In this document: piece after piece, positions 28,732 to 35,189 of the stretch
Numbering within the stretch: position 1 is the first letter of the stretch
How the letters are laid out: each line of letters begins with the position of its first letter
Origin: Verrucomicrobiia bacterium
GTDB taxonomy: Bacteria; Verrucomicrobiota; Verrucomicrobiia; Chthoniobacterales; UBA6821
Length of the DNA stretch: 35,189 nt
NCBI GenBank assembly: GCA_026398175.1
Contig: JAPLTJ010000003.1
Span: forward strand, 1 to 35,189
Reading direction: 5' to 3'
The notes under the pieces: generated by a model
What the model was told of the DNA's origin: nothing
Database searches by the model: none
Seen by the model: only the letters and a program-made list of their open reading frames with translations
Program-made: the position numbers and the translations under genes

Positions 28732-28760
28732 TTTCAGATTGAAAACGGGAGCGATATAAT
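28732..28760 (+). promoter_or_regulatory. Possible sigma70-type promoter for the LysM gene
   Basis: A perfect TATAAT lies at 28755-28760, 86 bp before the chosen start. The best -35 at 17-bp spacing is a weak TTTCAG (28732-28737). The 243-bp divergent gap between atpB and this gene must also hold the atp promoter, which I could not locate. Confidence 0.35.
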
Positions 28761-28846
28761 AAACTTGCTTTCTTACTAAATTGCAAGCTGATTTTTTAAA
28801 AAAAATCTCTTTCCAAAATCACTTCTTTCACCGCAAACTACAACTT

Positions 28847-29725
28847 ATGCGTTCTTCAAAAATTTTCATTCTTGCCGGTGTTGCTTTTCTTATCTTTGGT
28901 TCAGCCGCCTTGTGCGCTTATCTGCTTTTCGTCAAACCGTATTCCTCTTTTCATCTTTTTCGCTCCAAACAAGCAGCCGTCAAAGCTGTTCCTGCTCCAG
29001 ATCAAGGAGAGACCGCCTTTAACTCAGCGCTAACTCTTCAAAATTCAGGAAAATCGGAAGAGGCCATCACAGCCTGGAAAGCCTGGTTACAAGCCTATCC
29101 CGGGAGCAAGAAAACATCAGAGGGGCTCAGCAATCTTGGAAAAGCCAACCTCGATCTACTTCGTTCTCCTAGCGTCGCAGGAGGCAAGGAAAGTTACCTG
29201 GTTGTTAAAGGCGACTCGTTAGACCGCATTGCCAACAAGAAAAAATCAAATGCCGAGTTGATCCAGCAAGTCAACTCCCTCCCCAACATTAATCTTCAAA
29301 TTGGACAAGAACTCTTCATCCCTCAACTTCAAATGACCATCGTTCTTGATCGTGCTAAGAAATTACTGACACTCCAGAATGGCGATCAATTTTTTAAAAG
29401 CTACTCCTTGCTTTCTACACCACCTGCCACCGCTAAAGAAACAACAACGCTCATCGTGGATAAGGTTGCCATCACTACCAATAAACGTGTTGCTTTTGGA
29501 GATAAAAAATATCCTGCAAGTGAAAGGATCATCATCCTTCGCTCCTGCGGCAACATCGTTACTGCACCTGCTGAAGCCGCATCAGCAGCTCCTGCCACGG
29601 CCGATGGAACTAATGCAGCTGCTGCCACACCTGCAGCAATGCCTCCTGGTTTTGTGATTTCCACATCAGACATGAGTGAAATTTTTCCTCTCGTTAACAA
29701 AGCAGCTTCGGTTACGGTAAAGTAG
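28847..29725 (+). CDS. Membrane-anchored TPR/LysM protein with YkuD-like but non-catalytic C-terminus
   Basis: A 292-residue envelope protein. Residues about 5-28 (KIFILAGVAFLIFGSAALCAYLLF) are a signal anchor. One TPR-like unit follows (ALTLQNSGKSEEAITAWKAWLQAYPGS). The LysM peptidoglycan-binding domain follows it (YLVVKGDSLDRIANKKKSNAELIQQVN to QELFIPQ). The next segment (MTIVLDRAKKLLTLQNGDQFFKSYSLLS) resembles the first strands of a YkuD L,D-transpeptidase. The catalytic HxxxxxxxxSxGC motif is not present, and an Ala/Pro-rich linker and ISTSDMSEIFPLVNK tail end the protein, so a cell-wall-binding rather than crosslinking role is likely. The ATG at 28847 is chosen over an upstream in-frame start because it opens directly into the anchor. 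Confidence 0.8.
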   Translation: MRSSKIFILAGVAFLIFGSAALCAYLLFVKPYSSFHLFRSKQAAVKAVPAPDQGETAFNSALTLQNSGKSEEAITAWKAWLQAYPGSKKTSEGLSNLGKANLDLLRSPSVAGGKESYLVVKGDSLDRIANKKKSNAELIQQVNSLPNINLQIGQELFIPQLQMTIVLDRAKKLLTLQNGDQFFKSYSLLSTPPATAKETTTLIVDKVAITTNKRVAFGDKKYPASERIIILRSCGNIVTAPAEAASAAPATADGTNAAAATPAAMPPGFVISTSDMSEIFPLVNKAASVTVK

Positions 29726-29735
29726 AAAAAAGACA

Positions 29736-29848
29736 AACCGCGAAAGACGCGAAAGAACGCGAAAAAGGCTTTTTTATTTAGCGAGTTTAGCGGTTAAATA
29801 TTTCATGCGACAACAATTCTTCAACTTCAACTTTTAACTTTAACTTTA
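29736..29848 (+). repeat. Composite AACCGC element (copy C) plus CTTCAA leader of accA
   Basis: 29736-29795 is a 60-bp copy of the element (AACCGCGAAAGACGC to TTTAGCGGTT). It is followed by TTAAATATTTCATGCGACAA and units TTCTTCAA, CTTCAA, CTTTTAA, CTTTAA, CTTTA up to the accA ATG. The order and sequence closely match the atpD leader, although accA and atpD are unrelated genes. Confidence 0.75.
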
Positions 29849-30793
29849 ATGACCATCCAACCCCTCGATTTTGAACAGCCACTGATTGATTTAGAAAAGG
29901 GCCTAACCGAACTGACTTCCAACTCCCCTTCTGATCACAAAAAAATCGAAGATATTCGCGAGCAATTAGCATTGATGCGCACAGATCTCTACAAGAATCT
30001 CACTCCTTGGCAACGCATCCAAATCGCACGCCATCCAGCACGCCCCTACGCTCTCGACTACATAGAAGAGTGCTTCACTGATTTTATCGAGCTTCATGGA
30101 GACCGGCTCTTCGGGGATGATCAAGCAATGCCAGCAGGGCTAGCTAAAATCGGCAATCATCATTGTGTGGTCTTAATGCAGCAAAAAGGCCGCAGTGTGA
30201 AAGAAAACATCAAACGGACTTTTGGAAGCCCTCACCCCGAAGGTTATCGAAAGGCCCTTCGTCTCATGCGCATGGCTGAAAAATTTTCTCTTCCCGTTAT
30301 CGCTTTTATTGACACTCCTGGCGCTTATCCTGGCATCGGCGCTGAAGAGCGTCACATTGCAGAAGCCATTGCAGTCAACCTGCGAGAAATGATGCTTTTA
30401 AAAACGCCCATCCTCTCCGTCATTATCGGCGAAGGAGGAAGCGGAGGAGCCCTTGGCATCGGGGTTGCCGACCGAGTCATTATAATGGAAAATTCTTACT
30501 ACTCGGTCATCAGCCCTGAAGGTTGCGCCGCGATTCTCTGGAAACATCGCAACCACCGCGCAGAAGCTGCTGACGCCTTGAAGCTGACAGCAGCTGATCT
30601 CAGTGAATTTGAATTGATCGATGGCGTCATTCCAGAACCGATGGGAGGAGCACATCGTGATCCTAAGGCAGCAATGGCGACCATGACTCAAACCATTCTC
30701 TCCACCTTGGAAGAACTTTCTAAAATTCCCATCGACAAACTCCTGCACCAACGCTACGCCAAGTTCCGCAAGATGGGCGTCTTTGCGGCTTAA
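29849..30793 (+). CDS. accA: Acetyl-CoA carboxylase carboxyltransferase subunit alpha
   Basis: Together with AccD it transfers the carboxyl group from biotin carboxyl carrier to acetyl-CoA, the first step of fatty acid synthesis. The 314-residue length is normal. DFEQPLIDLEKGLTEL is the AccA N-terminus. The crotonase-fold blocks DRLFGDDQAM, QQKGRSVKENIKRTFGSPHPEGYRKALRLM, FIDTPGAYPGIGAEERHIAEAIAVNLREM, EGGSGGALGIGVADRV and SVISPEGCAAILW are complete. The ATG at 29849 follows the CTTCAA leader. It converges on rsmI with only 5 bp between the stops. Confidence 0.96.
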   Translation: MTIQPLDFEQPLIDLEKGLTELTSNSPSDHKKIEDIREQLALMRTDLYKNLTPWQRIQIARHPARPYALDYIEECFTDFIELHGDRLFGDDQAMPAGLAKIGNHHCVVLMQQKGRSVKENIKRTFGSPHPEGYRKALRLMRMAEKFSLPVIAFIDTPGAYPGIGAEERHIAEAIAVNLREMMLLKTPILSVIIGEGGSGGALGIGVADRVIIMENSYYSVISPEGCAAILWKHRNHRAEAADALKLTAADLSEFELIDGVIPEPMGGAHRDPKAAMATMTQTILSTLEELSKIPIDKLLHQRYAKFRKMGVFAA

Positions 30794-30798
30794 AAAAG

Positions 30799-31515
30799 TT
30801 ATTCCCACCGGGACGGCGGGAGCACCGCCATCTCACTCTGTGAGTCTTTAGTTGGATCAGGATGAAAAACCAACGTGATCTCTCCACGCACATTTCCTTT
30901 CTTGAAATGATCCAGTACGTCTTGCGGTCTCCCATGACGATATTCTTCAAATTTTTTACTCAGCTCGCGAGCCACGCAGAGCCTTGATTCAGGGAGGAGC
31001 TTCACAAAATCTTCTAGCGTCTTAAGCAAACGATGAGGCGATTCAAAATAGATAGTGGTCACGTGCCGTTCTGCGGCCTCCTTTAATTCAGCCCGACGTC
31101 GCGATCCCGAGGCTGGAAGAAAACCGCCAAAATAAAACGGAACAGGAGGCAATCCGCTTCCCACGAGCGCTGTAACTACAGCTGATGGTCCAGGCAACAC
31201 CGTATATTCTATCTGCCCCTCAATGCACGCCGCAATCAAGCGATAGCCAGGATCGCTAATCGATGGAGTCCCTGCATCCGTGACCAATGCCACATGCTTT
31301 CCAGAACGAAGCTCTTGCAGTAAGCGTGGAAGGCGCTCTCGCTCGTTGTGCTCATGAAAACTGATCAGCTGCTTTTTGATTCCAAGATGATTGAGCAACT
31401 GCTCCGCCCGCCGCGTGTCTTCAGCAACAACCACATCACATTCTCGCAGCACGAGCTCCACTCGATGTGAGAGATCGCCGAGATTTCCGATGGGAGTGGG
31501 AAGAATCGATAACAT
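30799..31515 (-). CDS. rsmI: 16S rRNA (cytidine-1402-2'-O)-methyltransferase
   Basis: It methylates the ribose of C1402 in the 16S rRNA decoding region with S-adenosylmethionine. The 238-residue TP-methylase-fold protein is somewhat shorter than the E. coli form (286). It starts LSILPTPIGNLGDLSHR and has the family blocks VVVAEDTRRAEQLLNHL, LISFHEHNERERLPRLL, VALVTDAGTPSISDPGYRLI, LPGPSAVVTALVGSGLP, YFESPHRLLKTLEDF and CVARELSKKFEEYRHG. The ATG at 31515 is 8 nt downstream (minus strand) of a CTGTAGC-type heptamer array. Confidence 0.95.
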   Translation of the reverse strand: MLSILPTPIGNLGDLSHRVELVLRECDVVVAEDTRRAEQLLNHLGIKKQLISFHEHNERERLPRLLQELRSGKHVALVTDAGTPSISDPGYRLIAACIEGQIEYTVLPGPSAVVTALVGSGLPPVPFYFGGFLPASGSRRRAELKEAAERHVTTIYFESPHRLLKTLEDFVKLLPESRLCVARELSKKFEEYRHGRPQDVLDHFKKGNVRGEITLVFHPDPTKDSQSEMAVLPPSRWE

Positions 31516-31522
31516 GGAAAAA

Positions 31523-31550
31523 GGCTACAGGCTGCAGGCTGCAGGCTACA
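31523..31550. repeat. Four tandem heptamers in the rsmI leader
   Basis: GGCTACA, GGCTGCA, GGCTGCA, GGCTACA (31523-31550) lie 7 nt upstream of the rsmI ATG. On the minus strand they read CTGTAGC/CTGCAGC-like and resemble the arrays before carB and rph. Confidence 0.75.
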
Positions 31551-31589
31551 GAAAAAAATTCACACAAGTGAAGTGCCTCATCAACAAGC

Positions 31590-31743
31590 TGAGAGTGTGT
31601 TTTAAATTCGCTGAGGCAAATACGTACGGCGTGGTAGCCGTCGGATCGACTGCCAGAAGGCAGCCTCAAAGAGGCGAGCCTCGCGGGAGCGAGCGAGTTG
31701 CATACAGGACAAGGAACGGCGGCGCACAGCGGCTGAGTGTTAC
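31590..31743. repeat. Modular palindromic element, multi-hairpin module RB2 with truncated core
   Basis: The left arm GTTTTAAATTCGCTGAGGC is followed by hairpins ACGGC/GCCGT (31626-31630, 31637-31641), CTGCC/GGCAG (31650-31654, 31659-31663) and GCCTC/GAGGC (31663-31667, 31671-31675). It then runs into GGCGCACAGCGGCTGAGTGT, the first half of the RA core, before breaking off. The changes relative to RB1 keep base pairing. The 373-bp gap between rsmI and lptE holds this copy and RC copy 2, and no gene. Confidence 0.75.
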
Positions 31744-31785
31744 AGGAAAATTGAATTAGAGATTCGTTGAAGCTAGTGAAGTACA

Positions 31786-31884
31786 AGGCGCAGGAGTTTT
31801 CGTGCTGAGCAAGGAGGAGAAGCGAAGCGCTATCTTAAACATAGCGCGAGCGCACGACGACAACGCTCAGCGCGAAAAGAACAA
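31786..31884. repeat. Structured hairpin repeat, family RC, copy 2
   Basis: Outer stem TTTTCGTGCTGAGC (31797-31810) pairs with GCTCAGCGCGAAAA (31865-31878), with one G-U. Inner stem GCGCTAT (31827-31833) pairs perfectly with ATAGCGC (31841-31847) over a CTTAAAC loop. Copy 1 at 1-107 has the same layout with compensatory stem changes. It ends about 5 bp before the stop codon of lptE and may serve as its 3' structure. Confidence 0.75.
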
Positions 31885-31888
31885 GCCT

Positions 31889-32413
31889 TTACCAGCCTTC
31901 TGATACTTTGCCGACTAACCTCTCCGCCATTCTCTGCGCTGCAATCGGATAATTAATATTCTGATCAGTCACCAAATCAGAATTATAGCTGTCAGAGTTG
32001 ACAAAGAACGGCGTACGGCCTTCTGCCACTCCTTTACAAAGAATAGCACCAGTCACACGATCTTTGACAATGTACTCAACCATCAATACAAGATCAAATT
32101 CGGAGGTTTGAAGAACGTTGCTTCCATAAACACGCATCGGTTGCCGCTGAAGATTGATAATGGTTCCGGTTAAGATGGCATCAGCACGATCGGATGTCTC
32201 AATGCGATAAGTCCCATCTTGCTGAAATTGCTTCACGACAGCATCGGCTGTCTGCGCTTCCAAGCGAGGCACAACGGTCCTATTTTGAAACGTCGTTACC
32301 GCAATCGTATTAACACGTCGCATGCTAGAGGGCTTGATTTCACCAAGCGTGTAGCCGCATCCGGAAAGAAAAAGAACAGAGAGTAATAAAAGAGTTAAAA
32401 AAAATATTTTCAT
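31889..32413 (-). CDS. lptE: LptE-family LPS-assembly lipoprotein
   Basis: This is probably the outer-membrane lipoprotein that plugs the LptD barrel during lipopolysaccharide export. The protein has 174 residues. The signal peptide ends in the lipobox LSGC (C19). The mature part starts GYTLGEIKPSSMRRVNTIAVTTFQNRTVVPRLE, then has the DADAILTGTIINLQR-like block (DRADAILTGTIINLQRQP) and QTSEFDLVLMVEYIVKDR, the usual LptE/LPS-assembly family pattern. It is 21 bp downstream of the BamD-like gene in the same direction. lptD is not in the window. Confidence 0.8.
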   Translation of the reverse strand: MKIFFLTLLLLSVLFLSGCGYTLGEIKPSSMRRVNTIAVTTFQNRTVVPRLEAQTADAVVKQFQQDGTYRIETSDRADAILTGTIINLQRQPMRVYGSNVLQTSEFDLVLMVEYIVKDRVTGAILCKGVAEGRTPFFVNSDSYNSDLVTDQNINYPIAAQRMAERLVGKVSEGW

Positions 32414-32434
32414 GAGTGAGGCGATCCGCTGTTT

Positions 32435-33604
32435 TTAGTGACTCGTTGTTGCTGAATTTTGCGCCGGAACAGCAACAGGTTCTACCGTTGGCACTGTTTG
32501 AACTTCTTTAATATCCGTCTTCATTTCAGGAGGAGACATCTGCAGGTCTTTTCCTTTGATCAGATTTTTGGAAGGGCCATCGTAATTCGCCAGGCTTGTC
32601 GTCTCTACCTGAGCTTGCAGCTTGCGTCGAAAAGCGAGTTGCCCTCCGCTCAATGCCTTCTGTTGTCCAGAACGCAACGCATCTTCACCCACTAAATCTT
32701 TTAACTCTGCTAACCGGGTTTTTGCATCAGATGCTTCTGGCGTCTGCCCAAACTTACGAATCACTTCATTGTAGTAAATTGCAGATGATTGATAATTTTT
32801 TGAAAAATCGTAAAACCGCGCGATCCGCATGATATCTTCACTTTCGCGGTGGACCATCGATTTCATATTGTCGTTAGCTTGAAAGGATTTTTCGTCGTTG
32901 GGATATTGAACCAAGAAATCTTCAAAATTATTTTGAGACTCCTTAAGCGCAGAAAGATCTTGCGATTTTCCCGCCATCCCAACTCTCATGTAGACATAAC
33001 CAATTTGATAGAGCGCCGTGTTAGTAATGGAGCTATTGGGATATTTGTCGATTAATTTTTGATAAGCTGCTGTTGCTTCATTTCCTTTTCCCTGACGTTC
33101 GAGAGAGAGCCCTAAATTAAATTGAACGAGTGGTGCATATCTGCTGTAGGGGGCTGCAGCGAGAATAGCCGCATACATCTCCTCTGCTTTTTCCATCGAA
33201 GGATATGCCGGAATACCAAAAACCTTAACCTTCCTCCCCTTCAAATAGGCATTAGCAATGATGACCTGCTCGGCAACAGCATTTTCAAAATGAGAAGTGT
33301 CAGGATATTTGTTTAAAAGTTTTGTGTACTCTCTAAAGCTCCCTTCAAAATCTCCGCTCTTTTGAAGAAGCTGTGCTATTTGAAATTGAGCCTCCGCAGC
33401 ATTTTTTGAAAAAGGGTAGGCTCGTACGAGTTGACGATATTGTTGAATAGCTTCCTCTGTTTTTCCAGAAGCCGCCGTTTCTTGAGCAGCAGAAAATTCC
33501 GAAGCCGCCGGCAAAGCAGCTTCTGGAGCCGCTTGAAGGACCACTCCACAGAACAACAAAACTCCTAACAATAATTTTTGAAAATCTGAGAAAAAAACAT
33601 TCAT
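32435..33604 (-). CDS. Periplasmic TPR protein (BamD/YbgF-like)
   Basis: A 389-residue exported TPR protein. The signal peptide (hydrophobic residues about 10-25, GVLLFCGVVLQAAP) has no clear lipobox, so it is probably periplasmic and not a lipoprotein like BamD. At least five helical repeats follow: EEAIQQYRQLVRAYPFSKNAAEAQFQIAQLL, DFEGSFREYTKLLNKYPDTSHFENA, KGNEATAAYQKLIDKYPNSSITNTALYQIGYV and others, with the YPxS/N spacing of the YfiO/YbgF group. The C-terminus is Pro/Val/Ala-rich and low complexity. Its neighbour lptE supports a role in outer-membrane biogenesis. Confidence 0.75.
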   Translation of the reverse strand: MNVFFSDFQKLLLGVLLFCGVVLQAAPEAALPAASEFSAAQETAASGKTEEAIQQYRQLVRAYPFSKNAAEAQFQIAQLLQKSGDFEGSFREYTKLLNKYPDTSHFENAVAEQVIIANAYLKGRKVKVFGIPAYPSMEKAEEMYAAILAAAPYSRYAPLVQFNLGLSLERQGKGNEATAAYQKLIDKYPNSSITNTALYQIGYVYMRVGMAGKSQDLSALKESQNNFEDFLVQYPNDEKSFQANDNMKSMVHRESEDIMRIARFYDFSKNYQSSAIYYNEVIRKFGQTPEASDAKTRLAELKDLVGEDALRSGQQKALSGGQLAFRRKLQAQVETTSLANYDGPSKNLIKGKDLQMSPPEMKTDIKEVQTVPTVEPVAVPAQNSATTSH

Positions 33605-33682
33605 AACGAGATTCTGTCCAAGATAAACTAATTTTTAAAATGAATATTTATTTTTGTTTTGATGACCGACTCGACTACAGAA

Positions 33683-33896
33683 AAGTAACGAGCAATGAGT
33701 AACGGGCAACGAGTTTATTTTGTGCCTTCGGCAAATACGAACTAAAAGAACAGTATCAGCACGCATTAATTTTACTAAGAATACTATTTCTCCTGTTTAT
33801 ATTCACACGTTACTCATTACTTGTTACCCATTACTTTGCCTGTACATCCAGTTATTATCAAGCAATGAAGGCCATTAATTTTGAAAATAACGATTC
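33683..33896. repeat. Inverted heptamer-array element E3 with conserved tail
   Basis: Left arm: AAGTAAC, GAGCAAT, GAGTAAC, GGGCAAC, GAGTTTA (33683-33717). Right arm: GTTACTC, ATTACTT, GTTACCC, ATTACTT (33809-33836), complementary to it, with a 91-bp spacer. The tail 33840-33896 is the counterpart of the tail of E1 (7217-7273). The element fills nearly the whole 293-bp gap between the membrane-protein stop and the BamD-like start; no gene is present. Confidence 0.8.
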
Positions 33897-33897
33897 T

Positions 33898-34947
33898 CTA
33901 ACAGCGCACTAACAGGGATAACAAAGCACCAAAAAACAAAACTTGATCAGCCGCAAGAGCAGCAACTTCATAACCCCAACGCCGCCCTATCATCGGAAGG
34001 AGCATTAATCCAACGAGACTCCAGCAGAGAGCTTTCAGGATTGAAGGAAATGGAAAAACAAAAAGAATTAAAAATAACGACAGCCACAAAACTGATCGCG
34101 GAGAAAAAAATATTTTTGGAGCCAATGGTAAAACTAGATTTCTTTCCAAACTCGCTTCTGGCGATAACCGAGCCTCTTGGGAAGAGGCGAGATGCCTCTC
34201 ATCAGAGAGCCCAGAAGGCGAGCAGTCGGGCAGACTGCGAGGCCAAGTGCCAGGAGCCTCCGGCGCACAGCGGCTGAGTGTATAGTTAACACTCGATGAC
34301 GCGAGCACCGGAGCGACGCCGCAATTCGCGTCAGAAGTAGAGTTTCGAAAGAAATCTATCCGCTCCATCCGAGCAATCAACGTGCAGTTGATCAAAGCAA
34401 CTGCTGCAAAAGCCATCATCCATGGCAAAAGCAACCAAGGTCGATCACCTTGAACTAGCGCTACAAAAGCACATCCAAGTGAAAAAATAATGGAAATGAC
34501 AATTTCTCTCCCCTTCAACCAACGCCCTCTTCGCAGAAAAAAATGATTGAGCAGAAGATAACTCAACGTGATCACTGCCAATCCCATTCCAGCTATCAAG
34601 AGCCTTAATCCGAGATGCCATAACAGCAAAACATTAGCAAACGAGGCCAGCACAAGAAAACTTCCTAATAGCAAACGATGAGACCTGACATAATGATGCC
34701 GCGGCGCTTTGTTGGAAAAAAAACCTGCCGTGGAACGAAGATCTACCATGGCGTCCAGCCAGTGGTCGATGACATATACAATCCAAATAGAAATCGCTAA
34801 AAAAGCTCTTTCTTCCCATCGCAAAGTAACGGTAGCCGTGCGAGCAAAAACCTCTTGCCATGCTAGAGCGATCAAAACGACATCAAGCGAAAGAAGATTC
34901 AGCCAGCGAAAAAAAGAAAGAAATAAGCCAACGTCTAGAAACCTCAC
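33898..34947 (-). CDS. Polytopic membrane protein (possibly UbiA-superfamily-like) containing an in-frame palindromic element
   Basis: A 349-residue membrane protein with about eight hydrophobic helices. The segment FLAISIWIVYVIDHWLDAMVDLRS (about 49-72) contains an Asp-rich xDxxxDxxxD pattern loosely like the first motif of UbiA prenyltransferases, and HHYVRSHR follows; the family call is weak. Residues about 198-271 are not membrane-like. They are encoded by palindromic element RA3 (34136-34356) and are rich in Ser, Pro, Arg and Glu. The helices resume at PRSVLWLSLFLILFVFPFPS. Without the element the protein would be about 275 residues. The start is GTG at 34947; no Shine-Dalgarno sequence is seen. 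Whether the product works with the insert is unknown. Confidence 0.6.
   Translation of the reverse strand: MRFLDVGLFLSFFRWLNLLSLDVVLIALAWQEVFARTATVTLRWEERAFLAISIWIVYVIDHWLDAMVDLRSTAGFFSNKAPRHHYVRSHRLLLGSFLVLASFANVLLLWHLGLRLLIAGMGLAVITLSYLLLNHFFLRRGRWLKGREIVISIIFSLGCAFVALVQGDRPWLLLPWMMAFAAVALINCTLIARMERIDFFRNSTSDANCGVAPVLASSSVNYTLSRCAPEAPGTWPRSLPDCSPSGLSDERHLASSQEARLSPEASLERNLVLPLAPKIFFSPRSVLWLSLFLILFVFPFPSILKALCWSLVGLMLLPMIGRRWGYEVAALAADQVLFFGALLSLLVRC
34136..34356. repeat. Modular palindromic element, full copy RA3 (221 bp), inside a coding region
   Basis: Terminal inverted repeats start AGATTTCTTTC (34136) and end GAAAGAAATCT (34356), and include CTTCTGGCG matched by CGTCAGAAG. The left part is the multi-hairpin module (CCTCTT/AAGAGG, GCCTCTC/GAGAG, CAGTC/GACTG). 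The right part is the core (TGCCAGGAGCCTCC, the GAGTGT/ACACTC hairpin at 34275-34292, CGAGCACCGGAGCGACGCCG). The membrane-protein frame runs through it without a stop. This is the only copy here with both modules and both arms. Confidence 0.8.
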
Positions 34948-35058
34948 GAGAATTAGTTTTACAAGTTTTGTATTCCAAAAAGTTTAATGCTGCTTCGCAG
35001 CTGTTTATAGGTTCATGGGTTTAAAATACACTTCCAACCTAAATTTATAAACGGCCCT

Positions 35059-35090
35059 TTCAACCGCGAAGTGCAACACGTGAAAAAAAA
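35059..35090 (+). repeat. Possible partial AACCGC element before the IS30-type gene
   Basis: AACCGCGAAGTGCAACACGTG, followed by an A-run, resembles the left half of the AACCGC element, but the right half is missing. It may instead be part of the insertion sequence's own left end. The 199 bp between the membrane protein and the transposase start contain nothing else I can identify. Confidence 0.3.
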
Positions 35091-35146
35091 TAGAAAGGCT
35101 ACATGATGATGGTAATCTTTAAGGTGTCAAAACCAAGGAGATTATC

Positions 35147-35189
35147 ATGGCCAGAGGCTATCATCATGTAACCAGAGACAAACGATCTC
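35147..35189 (+). CDS. IS30-type transposase, first 14 codons (cut by window edge)
   Basis: ATG at 35147 follows a good Shine-Dalgarno sequence (AAGGAG, 35135-35140), one of very few in the window. The frame begins MARGYHHVTRDKRS and runs off the end. The pattern RGYHHVTxDxR matches N-termini of IS30-family transposases (xYHxLTxEERxxI). The real Shine-Dalgarno, unlike those of the resident genes, fits a mobile element of outside origin. Only 14 residues are visible, so this is a tentative call. Confidence 0.5.
   Translation, partial: MARGYHHVTRDKRS

Overview
The window looks like a stretch of chromosome from a Gram-negative, respiring bacterium. It carries an LptE-type outer-membrane lipoprotein, a BamD/YbgF-like TPR protein, cytochrome bd oxidase and a complete F1Fo ATP synthase operon. 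The Rickettsia/Thermus-type isocitrate dehydrogenase, the L28 sequence and a DR2241-type protein fit best, from memory, with Verrucomicrobiota. That placement is an inference of moderate to low confidence. Several genes are decayed: an hpt tail next to an IS4-type remnant, a LOG-family gene with a nonsense codon and a frameshift, and an M20 peptidase gene with one internal stop. Together with many dispersed repeats this suggests genome erosion, possibly in a host-associated lineage.

Layout. 1-990: structured repeat, truncated IS4-type transposase, remnant of hpt. 1.0-7.05 kb (minus): cydA, cydB, broken LOG-family gene, tkt. 7.28-13.9 kb (plus): histidine phosphatase, isocitrate dehydrogenase, carB, CPBP membrane protease. 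13.96-15.76 kb (plus): VapBC-type toxin-antitoxin pair with a palindromic operator, then the broken M20 amidohydrolase. 15.76-17.24 kb (minus): sufE and a two-domain sulfurtransferase. 17.29-21.4 kb (minus): probable operon of a secreted protein of unknown function, a stand-alone DR2241-like Fe-S protein, an ATZ/TRZ amidohydrolase, RNase PH, rpmB and a small conserved protein, ending at a clear intrinsic terminator. 21.5-28.6 kb (minus): atpBEFHAGDC. 28.8-30.8 kb (plus): LysM protein and accA. 30.8-34.95 kb (minus): rsmI, lptE, the BamD-like gene and a polytopic membrane protein. The right edge cuts the start of an IS30-type transposase.

The most unusual content is non-coding. At least four families of dispersed, palindromic or tandem intergenic elements occur in only 35 kb. 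(1) A modular palindromic element of 141-221 bp has a conserved core; its terminal arms differ between copies but remain complementary within each copy. One copy lies in frame inside a membrane-protein gene, in the manner of Rickettsia palindromic elements. (2) A second hairpin repeat of about 85-110 bp shows stem covariation. (3) Heptamer tandem arrays often occur as inverted pairs about 90-100 bp apart, and two of these share a conserved 57-bp tail. (4) A 60-70 bp element with AACCGC/GCGGTT ends occurs upstream of accA and atpD, joined in both to a CTTCAA-rich leader. Pyrimidine-rich 6-8-mer arrays lie directly 5' of the start codons of at least nine genes where a Shine-Dalgarno sequence would be expected. 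This is the best candidate in the window for something undescribed.
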